Positions 43,519 to 51,554 of a stretch of 64,000 bases of DNA are shown piece by piece (position 1 is the stretch's first letter; the number at the start of each line of letters is the position of its first letter). The notes beneath the pieces were generated by a model, which saw only the letters and a list, made by a program, of their open reading frames with translations, did no database searches and was not told the DNA's origin. Both the position numbers and the translations under genes were made by a program. Origin of the DNA: Beijerinckiaceae bacterium (GTDB lineage: Bacteria > Pseudomonadota > Alphaproteobacteria > Rhizobiales > Beijerinckiaceae); NCBI GenBank assembly GCA_947452005.1, contig CANGBC010000003.1, positions 62,001 to 126,000 on the forward strand, written 5' to 3'.

Positions 43519-44757
43519 TTAGCCTGCGGTGTAATTGCCGTATTTGATGAGATTGGCCTTCTGGGCTTCGTTACGCGGCGCGAGTTTGAACGTGCGCGCA
43601 GCATTGCCGCCCAGAATGTTGTGTTTGGCCTTTTCCGACAGGAAGGGCAGATCATAGATCGTGCTCGGCAAGTCGAAATCCCAATGCGGATAGTCAGACG
43701 CATACATGAGCTGCGTTTCCGCGTTCATCATGCGGAACGTCGTCTCCAGCGCTTCCATGTCCTGTATTTCCATGGGCTGCGTTGAATAGAACATGTCACG
43801 CATATAGTCGGACGGCTTCTTTTTCAGGAGCGGAGCTTCCGACGGGCGCATCATATATTCGTGGTCGAGGCGCTGCATCAGGAACGGGATCCATGCGAGA
43901 CCCGATTCGATCCAGATCACCGGGAGCTTGGGGAAGCGTTCGCCCATGCCGTTGATGACCCAGTTCGTGCAATGCAGAATGTTGTAGAAGCTGAAGCCAA
44001 GCGCATGCACCGAGATAAAGCGGTTCAGACCCTTGAACACCGGCTCACCCCAGTTGGGGCCCGAGTGGAAGGCGAGCGACAGGCCGCGCTCTTCGATCGC
44101 GCGATAGACCTTCATCAAGGCATTGTCATGCACAGGGATCGTACGCACGGTGGTGACCATGAAGCCCGTCACGCCCTTGCGGCCGCCGAAGGTTTCGACC
44201 TGGCGCAATGAGGCTTCCGGATCTGACAGCGGCAGAGCGAGCTGCGTATAGAAGCGGCCATGATTTTCCGGCAGCACGACTTCGGTGAGCCAACGGTTGT
44301 AGGCCCAGCACAATTCGACTTCCATTTCCTTCTGCGGATGCAGGCCAACGTTCAGCATGCCCGTGGGGAAGAGGCAGGAATAATCAACGCCCATGGCGTC
44401 CATCCAGCGCTCGCCCAGCTGCACATCGCGCAGCTTGCCGGGTTCTGTCTTTTCAGTCATGCGCAGCGGATAGCGTGTGACGCGACCGCCCATGTCCTGA
44501 TAGCCAACCTGGGCTGGCACGATGGAGTGACGGCCCTTGGCGCGGCCCGACATGGTGAGCTGACGCAGCACGTCATTTTCCATGAAGGGGAGGATTTCGT
44601 TGAAATTCTCGTTTTCATAATGATGCGCATCGCAATCGACGATGAGCATGTCTTCATACTTGCGATCACGCGCCTGTTCGGCGGCGTGAGCCAGCAGCTT
44701 CGATGTATTGAGTTCTTCAACGGTGACGCGGCGTCCGCGGTCAGCAATCAGGTCCAT
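43519..44757 (-). CDS. Amidohydrolase (ACMSD/amidohydrolase_2-type, possible decarboxylase)
   Basis: 412 aa. IVDCDAHHYEN near residue 40 is the metal-binding strand (DxDxHH type); SLAFHSGPNWGE contains a second His, VIWIESGLAWIPFLMQRLDHEY a conserved strand, and MYASDYPHWDFD the last Asp. This is the ACMSD-like group, in which several members decarboxylate aromatic acids and others hydrolyse C-C or C-N bonds. GGGAGG precedes the ATG. Third gene of an operon after a Rieske protein and an unknown small protein; its mRNA ends at the terminator near 43.4 kb. Confidence 0.85.
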   Translation of the reverse strand: MDLIADRGRRVTVEELNTSKLLAHAAEQARDRKYEDMLIVDCDAHHYENENFNEILPFMENDVLRQLTMSGRAKGRHSIVPAQVGYQDMGGRVTRYPLRMTEKTEPGKLRDVQLGERWMDAMGVDYSCLFPTGMLNVGLHPQKEMEVELCWAYNRWLTEVVLPENHGRFYTQLALPLSDPEASLRQVETFGGRKGVTGFMVTTVRTIPVHDNALMKVYRAIEERGLSLAFHSGPNWGEPVFKGLNRFISVHALGFSFYNILHCTNWVINGMGERFPKLPVIWIESGLAWIPFLMQRLDHEYMMRPSEAPLLKKKPSDYMRDMFYSTQPMEIQDMEALETTFRMMNAETQLMYASDYPHWDFDLPSTIYDLPFLSEKAKHNILGGNAARTFKLAPRNEAQKANLIKYGNYTAG

Positions 44758-44789
44758 ATGTTCCTCCCATTATCTGCAGCAGGCGCGGC

Positions 44790-45098
44790 TTATCGGCCAG
44801 TCCAGCTCTGCCACATGCCGAGTTCGAATACTTGCAAGTCCGCGGCCTTCAACATGGCGCCGCAAATGTTCAAGACGTCTGTGCCAGACACCACTGCCGG
44901 ACCTGGAAGCACGGGATAAGAATCTCCCGCTTCCACTTTCGCGCCATAGGCTTTCACCAAGGCGCCCAGCAATGCATGCATGGCTTGAGGCGACACGACA
45001 TCGATGTTGCCATTCAACGTGGCAAGATCGATCTCACGCGCCAATGCAATGGCGCGCTCGGAAATCATGTTGTCAGTCGTGCTTTCAGGCGACGACAT
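44790..45098 (-). CDS. Unknown 102-residue protein between Rieske and amidohydrolase genes
   Basis: 102 aa from the ATG at 45096-45098 (MSSPESTTDN); an ATG three codons earlier is also possible. Its first codons overlap the end of the Rieske gene by 14 bp, so translation is coupled. Mainly helical, no signal peptide, no metal-binding motif (one Cys). Contains AMHALLGALVKAYGAKVEAGD and VSGTDVLNICGAMLKAADLQVFELGMWQSW. I recognise no family. Position suggests a small subunit or helper of the flanking redox/hydrolase pair. Confidence 0.7.
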   Translation of the reverse strand: MSSPESTTDNMISERAIALAREIDLATLNGNIDVVSPQAMHALLGALVKAYGAKVEAGDSYPVLPGPAVVSGTDVLNICGAMLKAADLQVFELGMWQSWTGR

Positions 45099-45450
45099 AA
45101 ACATCATCCCCCTTGGTGACGACCTGATAGTTCTTGAGCTTCAACTTGCGGTCGGAGATGCACTCACCCGACTTCATGTCATATTCGTAGCCATGCCACG
45201 GGCAGACGAAATTCATGTCTTTTTCTGAGAAGTAGAGACCCATCGAGGTCTTGTCTTCGCGCAGATGCTCTTCGACCTTCGCAATGGTCAGGCCTTCGCA
45301 AGCCGGGCCACCCTGATGCAGGCAATAATTGCTATAGGCGTAGAAATTTCCCTCGTGGCGGAAAACACCGACTTCGGTATCGCCAACTTTCACGATCTGG
45401 CGGGTGCCGTCCGTGAATTCGGACGCGCGTCCAACGAATTGTTCGGCCAT
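45085..45450 (-). CDS. Rieske [2Fe-2S] protein
   Basis: 121 aa, soluble ferredoxin-type. First cluster motif CLHQGG (C-x-H, near 42-44) and second CPWHGYEYD (C-x-x-H, near 88-91). The spacing is ~43 residues, much more than the usual ~17, because of an insert (LTIAKVEEHLREDKTSMGLYFSEKD). Start ATG 45448-45450 with GGAGGG upstream. No oxygenase alpha subunit or reductase is close. In the same operon as the amidohydrolase; it may give electrons to a distant oxygenase or be structural. Confidence 0.88.
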   Translation of the reverse strand: MAEQFVGRASEFTDGTRQIVKVGDTEVGVFRHEGNFYAYSNYCLHQGGPACEGLTIAKVEEHLREDKTSMGLYFSEKDMNFVCPWHGYEYDMKSGECISDRKLKLKNYQVVTKGDDVYVVA

Positions 45451-45596
45451 TTTTGTCAAACCCTCCCTCACCTGCGCCTTTGGCCTCTTGCGAACCAACC
45501 GACCGGAGCCGACCGGCAGCCAGGCCATGGCTGCACTATGGGTTTGATTAAAGGCCTCGATTCAACCTTTGTCCAAGATATTTCTTTGAGGAGAGA

Positions 45597-45613
45597 CCAA
45601 AGTTTTTCTTTGG
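45597..45613. promoter_or_regulatory. Short inverted repeat between the esterase fusion and Rieske genes
   Basis: CCAAAG-TTTTT-CTTTGG, perfect 6-bp arms, a few bp beyond the fusion gene's stop and ~150 bp upstream of the Rieske start. Weak terminator or an operator. Confidence 0.4.
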
Positions 45614-45619
45614 CCTCGC

Positions 45620-46741
45620 TCAGGGCGACGCTGTCTGGAGTGCCAGATCGAGCAAGGGGCCGGAGCGGCGCAATTCTTCTAACAGATTGAAATGATGGCA
45701 GTTACCGACATGAAGCGGGGCATTTCCACCCCAAACAGCGGCCATCTCCGCCGATTGGCGCTTGAATTCATCGGTCTCCAGAGCCCCCAGAGCCAGCCCA
45801 ACCCGCGCCTTCGGCCTTGGGGAAAACAACGGCGAGAGGCTTCTGGCCTCGTCGCGGTCGCCCAGTCCGATCATGCGGCCCATGGGCAGATGAGAGAGCG
45901 GATCGAGATCAAACACACCTGACAGCAGCAGGACCGAGGCAATGTCGGGACCATGCGGATCGGCGGCAGCCATTGCCGCCAGATGCGCGCCTGCACTGTG
46001 ACCCGCCAGATGAATGCGCGCAGGATCAAAGCCAAGCGCGCCTGCTTGCGCGTGCAAAAACTGCAGAGCGTGACGAATGGTCAGCACGATCTCTGAAAGT
46101 GGTGTTTCGGGGCAGAGCGGATAATCGAGAACGGCAACAGCAAAACCCCGCGCGCGCATGCCTTCCGCAAATTGTCCGTGCTGGTCCTTGGTGCAGGCCT
46201 GCCAATAGCCACCATGCAGAAAGACCCAGAGCGGCGCATCGGCACGCGTGGCTGGATAGAAATCCAGCATCTCGTCGCGGCCACGCCCGTAATGCAGATC
46301 CAGCGCACCCGCTTGTTGGCGCGCAACTGCGCCATCGGCATTCCACTGGCGAAACACGCTCTGCATGTCGAGCACTTGCAGGCGCGGCGCATAAGCGCGT
46401 GCGAGTTCTGGCATGGTCATGCCGTTCCAAACAGGCTGCAGCGCGCGTGGCGGCGCAACGGCAGCATCGGCTTCAACGGCAAACGCGCCCTGCGCATAAA
46501 AGATCGGACGGCGCAGCCCACCAAACACTTCGCGCCACGCCAGATCGATCTCGCGGCGTGACAGATGAAAGGTCTGCGGTTCTGGTGCGTGAATACGCAG
46601 GCGCAAAATATCGGATGGCGCTGCGCCCTCTTTGGCGAGTTGTGCGCCGACAGATGACAAAGCCTCGCGCAACGCATCAGCAGGCGCCATTTGTGCAGAT
46701 GCGCCGCGCGCCGTGACAAAACGCATTTCAGAATGCGACAT
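45620..46741 (-). CDS. RidA-like domain fused to kynurenine-formamidase-type alpha/beta hydrolase
   Basis: 373 aa. Residues ~1-95 (MRFVTARGASAQM... ALSSVGAQLAKEGAAPSDILRLRIHA... LAWREVFGG) look like a RidA/YjgF-fold domain, a family that deaminates reactive enamines. Residues ~125-373 form an alpha/beta hydrolase with the arylformamidase-style oxyanion hole VFLHGGYWQACTKDQH, nucleophile LAGHSAGAH, acid in ETDEFKRQ and His in GNCHHFNLL. The ATG 46739-46741 is preceded by GGAGGT and overlaps the livF end by 14 bp, so it is part of the liv operon. The fused form points to a cleavage whose product needs enamine/imine clearing, but the substrate is unknown. Confidence 0.78.
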   Translation of the reverse strand: MSHSEMRFVTARGASAQMAPADALREALSSVGAQLAKEGAAPSDILRLRIHAPEPQTFHLSRREIDLAWREVFGGLRRPIFYAQGAFAVEADAAVAPPRALQPVWNGMTMPELARAYAPRLQVLDMQSVFRQWNADGAVARQQAGALDLHYGRGRDEMLDFYPATRADAPLWVFLHGGYWQACTKDQHGQFAEGMRARGFAVAVLDYPLCPETPLSEIVLTIRHALQFLHAQAGALGFDPARIHLAGHSAGAHLAAMAAADPHGPDIASVLLLSGVFDLDPLSHLPMGRMIGLGDRDEARSLSPLFSPRPKARVGLALGALETDEFKRQSAEMAAVWGGNAPLHVGNCHHFNLLEELRRSGPLLDLALQTASP

Positions 46742-47432
46742 GGCGATGCACCTCCGCTCGGTCTGCCGCCAGATCGGCACTTGTGCCCGACCAGATGGTG
46801 CAGCCTTTTTCAATCACGACATGCCGATCGGCGAGGCGCTCCAGCACATGGATATTTTTATCGACGATGAGAATGGATTGCCCCGCTTGTTTCAGCGTCT
46901 CAAGACAGCGCCAGATTTCTGCGCGGATCACAGGCGCCAGACCTTCTGTCGCTTCATCCAGAATGAGCAGATCAGGATTGGTCATCAAGGCGCGGCCAAT
47001 GGCGAGCATTTGCTGTTCGCCGCCTGACAGCGTTGCGCCATTCTGGTCTTGCCGCTCATCAAGGCGGGGAAAGAGCGCGAAAATGCGCGTCAATGTCCAC
47101 GGGTTTTCGCGACCCAGCCGATTGGCTGCTGTGGCCACCAGATTTTCGCGCACACTGAGTGCTGTAAAAATCTGCCGCCCCTCTGGCACCAAGCCGATGC
47201 CCATACGCGCCACGCGATCCGCTGGCAGCCCGTCAATATCCTCACCCTTGAAGGTGATGTGGCCAGAGAGCGGGCGCATCAATCCCATGATCGTGCGGAT
47301 GGTTGTCGTCTTGCCCATGCCATTGCGGCCAAGCAGCGTCACAACCTCGCCTGCCCCGATATCAAGCGCGATATCAAAGAGCACCTGGCTTGATCCATAG
47401 GCGGCGGAGACGGAGCGAAGTGACAGCATCAA
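46728..47432 (-). CDS. livF: Branched-chain amino acid-type ABC transporter ATPase LivF
   Basis: 234 aa. Walker A LLGRNGMGKTTTIRT (~36), signature LSGGEQQMLAIGRAL, Walker B LLILDEATEGLAP. N-terminal LRSVSAAYGSSQVLFDI is typical of LivF. Overlaps livG by 4 bp. The family carries branched-chain amino acids but also aromatic acids, urea and amides. With the fusion gene downstream, the imported substrate may be an amide, ester or other aromatic derivative. Confidence 0.93.
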   Translation of the reverse strand: MMLSLRSVSAAYGSSQVLFDIALDIGAGEVVTLLGRNGMGKTTTIRTIMGLMRPLSGHITFKGEDIDGLPADRVARMGIGLVPEGRQIFTALSVRENLVATAANRLGRENPWTLTRIFALFPRLDERQDQNGATLSGGEQQMLAIGRALMTNPDLLILDEATEGLAPVIRAEIWRCLETLKQAGQSILIVDKNIHVLERLADRHVVIEKGCTIWSGTSADLAADRAEVHRHVAF

Positions 47433-48136
47433 TCCTCCCCCGTTCCCAAATAAGCCTCGCGCACGCGCGGATCATTTTGAATCTCATCGGGCGCGCCGCT
47501 CGCAATGATCGCACCATAGACCAGCACGGAAATGCGATCTGCCAAGGCAAAGACGGCTTTCATATCATGCTCAACGAGCAGCATGGCCATATCCCCGCGC
47601 AGGCCTTGCAGAATGGCAATCATCTGTGCGCTTTCAACGGGCCCCAAACCTGCCATCGGCTCATCCAGCAGCAACATGCGCGGGCGCGTGGCCAAAGCGA
47701 TGGCAAGTTCCAATTGCTTGCGCTCGCCATGCGACAAATCACTGACGCGCACATCCGCACGCCCATCCATATTGGCGCGTGCCAAATGCTGCATGGCCTC
47801 ATCGGGTGACGCACCACGCGCATAGAGCGCCGCCACCACATTGTCGCGCGCTGTATAATCAGAGAGCACTTGCGGCACCTGAAACGTGCGCGCCAAGCCG
47901 CGCCGCACGCGCTGCGCCTGCGACAGCTTGCCCATGTCAACGCCATCGAGACGAATGCTGCCGCCTTCGGGCGTGATCTCGCCCATGATCTGCGAAATCA
48001 GCGTGGTCTTGCCCGCACCATTGGGGCCGATGAGCGCATGCACTTCGCCGGCGCGCAGATCGAGACACACATGATCGGTGACGCGCAGGCCGCCAAAATT
48101 TTTGGTGAGATCATCAATAACCAGCAGCGCGCTCAT
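47429..48136 (-). CDS. livG: Branched-chain amino acid-type ABC transporter ATPase LivG
   Basis: 235 aa. Walker A LIGPNGAGKTTLISQIMG, LARTFQVPQV (Q-loop), signature LSHGERKQLELAIAL, Walker B MLLLDEPMAGLGP. Start ATG 48134-48136, overlapping the livM stop by 4 bp. The usual ~250-aa length is shortened by a compact middle part, which is common in orphan Liv systems. Confidence 0.92.
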   Translation of the reverse strand: MSALLVIDDLTKNFGGLRVTDHVCLDLRAGEVHALIGPNGAGKTTLISQIMGEITPEGGSIRLDGVDMGKLSQAQRVRRGLARTFQVPQVLSDYTARDNVVAALYARGASPDEAMQHLARANMDGRADVRVSDLSHGERKQLELAIALATRPRMLLLDEPMAGLGPVESAQMIAILQGLRGDMAMLLVEHDMKAVFALADRISVLVYGAIIASGAPDEIQNDPRVREAYLGTGED

Positions 48137-49092
48137 GGCTTGTCGCCCCCGATGCGCGCCAAGCCACCTTTGAAGGCCAGCACCATGAGCACAAGCAGCG
48201 GTCCCAAAATCGCCTGCCAATGTTCGGTCCAGGTGTTGAGCGTGGCCTCAAGCCCCATCAAGGCAAAAGCGCCGAGCACCGGGCCGACGATCGTGCCAGA
48301 GCCACCCAGCACACACATGATGAGCAACTCGCCTGATGTCGTCCAATGCATGAGATCAGGCGACACAAAGCGCCCGAGATTGGCCATGAGCGCGCCCGCA
48401 AGACCCGCCCCCATGCCGGAGATGATGAAGGCAATCCATTTCACGCGGAATGTATTCACGCCCACCGCCTGCATGCGCCGCTCATTCTGGCGAATACCAC
48501 CAAGCAAAAGCCCAAAGCGCGAATGCAGCACACGCGCGCAGACCGCGAGCCACACCAGCAGGAAGCCGAGCGTCACGTAAAAGAAAGTCGCATCATCACG
48601 CATGTTCAGATCAAACAGAACATTGCGGCGACGGAACGTGAGACCGTCATCGCCGCCATAGGCTTTCAGCGCGAGGAAAAGGAAGAACACCATCTGCGCA
48701 AAAGCCAGTGTGATCATGATGAATTGGATGCCGCTGGTGCGCAGAGCCAGCGCGCCAATAATGGCTGCAGCACATCCACTCACCAGCATGGCCACCAGCA
48801 CATTGACAAGAAGCTGATCGCTACCCGGCAGAAGCCCGAGGAACGGCAAGCCTGAAATGGCATGCGTGGTTGAAATGCCAATTGCATAGGCGCCAATGCC
48901 ATAAAAGGCTGCATGGCCCAGGCTGACAAGCCCGCCAAAACCCAGCGCAATGTTAAGCGCACTCGCTGCCAATCCCAAAATCATCATGCGCGTGAACAAG
49001 CTGATCAGCGCTGGTGCGCCCATTTTCTCTGCGATGAACGGCCACGCCAGCAAAAGCGCGAGGCCGAGTGCGGATGCGATGAGTTTACGCAT
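48133..49092 (-). CDS. livM: Branched-chain amino acid-type ABC transporter permease LivM
   Basis: 319 aa, ~8-10 membrane segments. ALGFGGLVSLGHAAFYGIGAYA and the coupling segment VKWIAFIISGMGAGLAGALMANLGRFVSPD are typical LivM stretches. Overlaps livH by 8 bp and livG by 4 bp. Confidence 0.92.
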   Translation of the reverse strand: MRKLIASALGLALLLAWPFIAEKMGAPALISLFTRMMILGLAASALNIALGFGGLVSLGHAAFYGIGAYAIGISTTHAISGLPFLGLLPGSDQLLVNVLVAMLVSGCAAAIIGALALRTSGIQFIMITLAFAQMVFFLFLALKAYGGDDGLTFRRRNVLFDLNMRDDATFFYVTLGFLLVWLAVCARVLHSRFGLLLGGIRQNERRMQAVGVNTFRVKWIAFIISGMGAGLAGALMANLGRFVSPDLMHWTTSGELLIMCVLGGSGTIVGPVLGAFALMGLEATLNTWTEHWQAILGPLLVLMVLAFKGGLARIGGDKP

Positions 49093-49996
49093 GGCCGGGG
49101 AACAATCCCTTCGGCTTGATCAGCAGCACCAGCGCCATGAGCAGATAAACACCCATGGCCGAAATGCCAGAGGCAAGCGCATCGGCCTCAGAGCCCGCCA
49201 TCATCCCACGCAAGATCTGCGGCAGGAACGCACGCAAGCTTGTGTCAACAAGCCCGACCAGCAAAGCGCTCCAGAAAGCGCCTGCAACGGAGCCCAGCCC
49301 GCCAATCACCACAACGACAAAGGTGAGAATGAGAATTTGCTCGCCCATGCCCACTTGCACAGACAGCAGCGGCCCCGCCATCAAACCGGCAAAGCCAGCC
49401 AGCAGCGCGCCGAGGCCAAAGACAATTGTCGAGAGCAGGCGAATATCAACACCCAGCGCCTGCACCATCTCGCGATGCGTCGCGCCCGCGCGCACCAGCA
49501 TGCCAAGTCGCGTGCGCTGAATGAGAAGAAACAAAGCGCCCGCGCTCAGCAGGCCCGCCGCAATGATGCACAGGCGATAGGCCGGATAGGGAAACAGGCC
49601 CAGATCAACAGCGCCCGACAATGCGGGTGGAATTTGCACAAACAATGGCTGGCGGCCAAAGAGCAGGATGATCGTCTGATTGAAAAACAGGATCAGACCA
49701 AAAGTCGCCAGCACCTGATCCAGATGATCGCGCGCATAGAGGTGACGGATGACAAGATATTCGACCGCCATGCCAGTCAGGGCCGCCGCAGCAAGACCCG
49801 CGGGAATGGCGAGCAGAAACGAACCCGTGAGTTTGGCCGCAAAGGCCGCCGCATAAGCGCCCACCATATAGAGCGAGCCATGGGCGAGATTGATGACACC
49901 CATAATGCCAAACACAAGCGTCAGGCCCGCCGCCAGCAAAAACAGCATGACGCCGAGCTGGAGACCGTTCAACAGCTGTTCAAGAATGAGTGTCAT
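49085..49996 (-). CDS. livH: Branched-chain amino acid-type ABC transporter permease LivH
   Basis: 303 aa, ~8 membrane segments. LEQLLNGLQLGVMLFLLAAGLTLVFGIMGVINLAHGSLYMVGAY is the classical LivH start (quoted in parts), and FTFVVVVIGGLGSVAGAFWSALLVGL-like coupling is present. First gene of livH-livM-livG-livF-fusion. Separated from its receptor gene livK by 141 bp full of repeats. Confidence 0.92.
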   Translation of the reverse strand: MTLILEQLLNGLQLGVMLFLLAAGLTLVFGIMGVINLAHGSLYMVGAYAAAFAAKLTGSFLLAIPAGLAAAALTGMAVEYLVIRHLYARDHLDQVLATFGLILFFNQTIILLFGRQPLFVQIPPALSGAVDLGLFPYPAYRLCIIAAGLLSAGALFLLIQRTRLGMLVRAGATHREMVQALGVDIRLLSTIVFGLGALLAGFAGLMAGPLLSVQVGMGEQILILTFVVVVIGGLGSVAGAFWSALLVGLVDTSLRAFLPQILRGMMAGSEADALASGISAMGVYLLMALVLLIKPKGLFPGHA

Positions 49997-50013
49997 GGGA
50001 CAACAAGAGACCC

Positions 50014-50113
50014 GTCATTGCGAGCGAAGCGAAGCAATCCAGAAAGCAGATGCGATATTTTGGAAAGACCGCGCGACCCCCACCCCTAACCCCTCCCCTC
50101 AAGGGGGAGGGGG
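50014..50113. repeat. Two repeat fragments between livH and livK
   Basis: 50014-50045 is the left half of the GTCATTGCGA palindrome family (GTCATTGCGAGCGAAGCGAAGCAATCC). 50071-50113 (GCGACCCCCACCCC, then CCCTCCCCTC/AAGGGGGAGGGG) is the same as part of the large inverted repeat at 51402-51541. Together they fill most of the gap. Confidence 0.75.
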
Positions 50114-50137
50114 ATCGGAGCGCCGTGACGGGAAAGA

Positions 50138-51307
50138 TCAGAGCTTGCAATCCTTGGCGTAGAAGTCACCCGTGTTGGATGAAATCTTGCCATTGGTCTT
50201 GATGATCGGAGCGCCATCAGCACCCTTCACCACTTTCATCGAATACCAGTCCTGCACAGGGTGCTGGTTGTTGCCGAATTTGAAATTTCCGCGCACGGAC
50301 GCAAAATCGGCTTTCAGCATGGCGGTGCGGAAGGCTTTGGCATCATCCACCTTGCCGCCGGTCTGCTTCAGCGCCGCGCCAATGGCGAGTGCGGTGTCAA
50401 AACCCTGGCTGGCGTAATAGGTGATCGGACGATTGTATTTTTTCATCCAGGCATCGACGAAGGCCTTGTTGGCGGCATTGTCGAAATCGCTGTTCCACTG
50501 CGCCGACACATTGACGCCGACAGCGGCTTCGCCAATCGCCTTCAGAGTGACCGCATCCATCGAGGGTGAGGGCACAACCATCGGGATCTGCTCCAGCAGG
50601 CCCGCCTGCTGATATTGACGCAGGAACGCAATGCCTGCCCCGCCGGGATGGAACTGGAAGATGAAGTCAGGCTTGGCGGCGCGGATCTGCGCGATCTCTG
50701 CGGCGAAATCATTCTGATCCAGCTTGGTGAACACCTCGCCAATCACGTCGCCCTTGAACGTGCGCTTGAAACCTTCCAGCGCATCTTTGCCCGCCGGATA
50801 ATTCGGGGCCAGAATAAAGGCCTTCTTGTAACCAAGGTTATTGGCGTTTGAGCCAGCGCTTTCGTGCAGTGAATCATTCTGCCAGGAAACGACATAATAA
50901 TTGGCGTGGCATTCCTTGCCGGCCAGTGTCGAGGGGCCCGCATTGGGGCTCACATAAATGCCGCCCTCTTCGAGCACGTCGGGCACAACGGCCAGCGCGA
51001 CATTCGAGAAGACAATGCCGGTGAGCAGTTTCACCTTGTCGGTCTTCATGAACTTTTCGGAGATCTGCTTGCCTTGGCCGGGCTTCAGGCCATCGTCTTC
51101 AACGAGCACCTGCACCGGCACGCCGCCGAGCTTGCCGCCCTGCATGTCAATGGCGAGCTGGAAAGCGTCGCGAATGTCTTGGCCAAGATAGCCGCCCGGA
51201 CCCGAGAGGGTCGTGATCATGCCGATCTTCAGCGGCTCTTGTGCCTGCGCGGCACCAGCAGCACAAAAAGCGGCGGCCGCTACGGCCATCATGCGCATGG
51301 ATTTCAT
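50138..51307 (-). CDS. Branched-chain amino acid-type ABC transporter receptor (LivK-like)
   Basis: 389 aa. Signal peptide 1-22 (MKSMRMMAVAAAAFC to AAQAQ). Type I periplasmic fold: LKIGMITTLSGPGGYLGQDIRDAFQLAI, VLVEDDGLKPGQG, ALEGFKRTFKGDVIGEVFTKLDQNDFAAEIAQI, then the late FGNNQHPVQDWYSMKV. Start ATG 51305-51307 with GGGGGG upstream; an in-frame extension has no ribosome site. Probably feeds the LivHMGF transporter next door; peri-NMT1 gene cluster suggests similar aromatic or amide ligands. Confidence 0.9.
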   Translation of the reverse strand: MKSMRMMAVAAAAFCAAGAAQAQEPLKIGMITTLSGPGGYLGQDIRDAFQLAIDMQGGKLGGVPVQVLVEDDGLKPGQGKQISEKFMKTDKVKLLTGIVFSNVALAVVPDVLEEGGIYVSPNAGPSTLAGKECHANYYVVSWQNDSLHESAGSNANNLGYKKAFILAPNYPAGKDALEGFKRTFKGDVIGEVFTKLDQNDFAAEIAQIRAAKPDFIFQFHPGGAGIAFLRQYQQAGLLEQIPMVVPSPSMDAVTLKAIGEAAVGVNVSAQWNSDFDNAANKAFVDAWMKKYNRPITYYASQGFDTALAIGAALKQTGGKVDDAKAFRTAMLKADFASVRGNFKFGNNQHPVQDWYSMKVVKGADGAPIIKTNGKISSNTGDFYAKDCKL

Positions 51308-51401
51308 GTCGTCCCCCCACAAAACTTGAGGGGTCTTTTTTAGAGGTGCGGGGGTGGCACTGGCAAGCCCAAGGCAGAGCGTGCAGCGGTGCGCCAACAA
51401 T

Positions 51402-51541
51402 TCCCCTCCCCCTTGTGGGGAGGGGCTAGGGGTGGGGGTCGTGCAATCTTTATCGTTGATGAAGTGGGCGCATGCGCAAAGATCGCACGACCCCCACCCC
51501 GCTCTGCTTCGCAGAGTCGCCCTCCCCACAAGGGGGAGGGA
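51402..51541. repeat. 140-bp GC-rich imperfect inverted repeat
   Basis: Left arm 51402-51450 (CCCCTCCCCCTTGTGGGG, GGGGTGGGGGTCGTGCAATCTT) faces right arm 51478-51541 (AAAGATCGCACGACCCCCAC, then CCCTCCCCACAAGGGGGAGG). A small hairpin (CTCTGC/GCAGAG) sits in the right arm. A half copy lies at 50071-50113, on the other side of the LivK-like gene. No gene content. Confidence 0.8.
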
Positions 51542-51554
51542 GACACTCATGACC

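Noticed and set aside
48950-50089. A 379-codon open frame on the plus strand
   Set aside because: Antisense to livM/livH; its translation is Gln/Arg/His-rich with no domain and no ribosome site.
51402-51541. Large inverted repeat seen as an insertion-sequence end
   Set aside because: No transposase frame, no target-site duplication, and only short GC-rich hairpins; better explained as a dispersed repeat element.
51308-51550. In-frame extension of the LivK-like receptor
   Set aside because: It covers the GC-rich inverted repeat and has no signal peptide; the ATG at 51307 gives a good ribosome site and a signal peptide.
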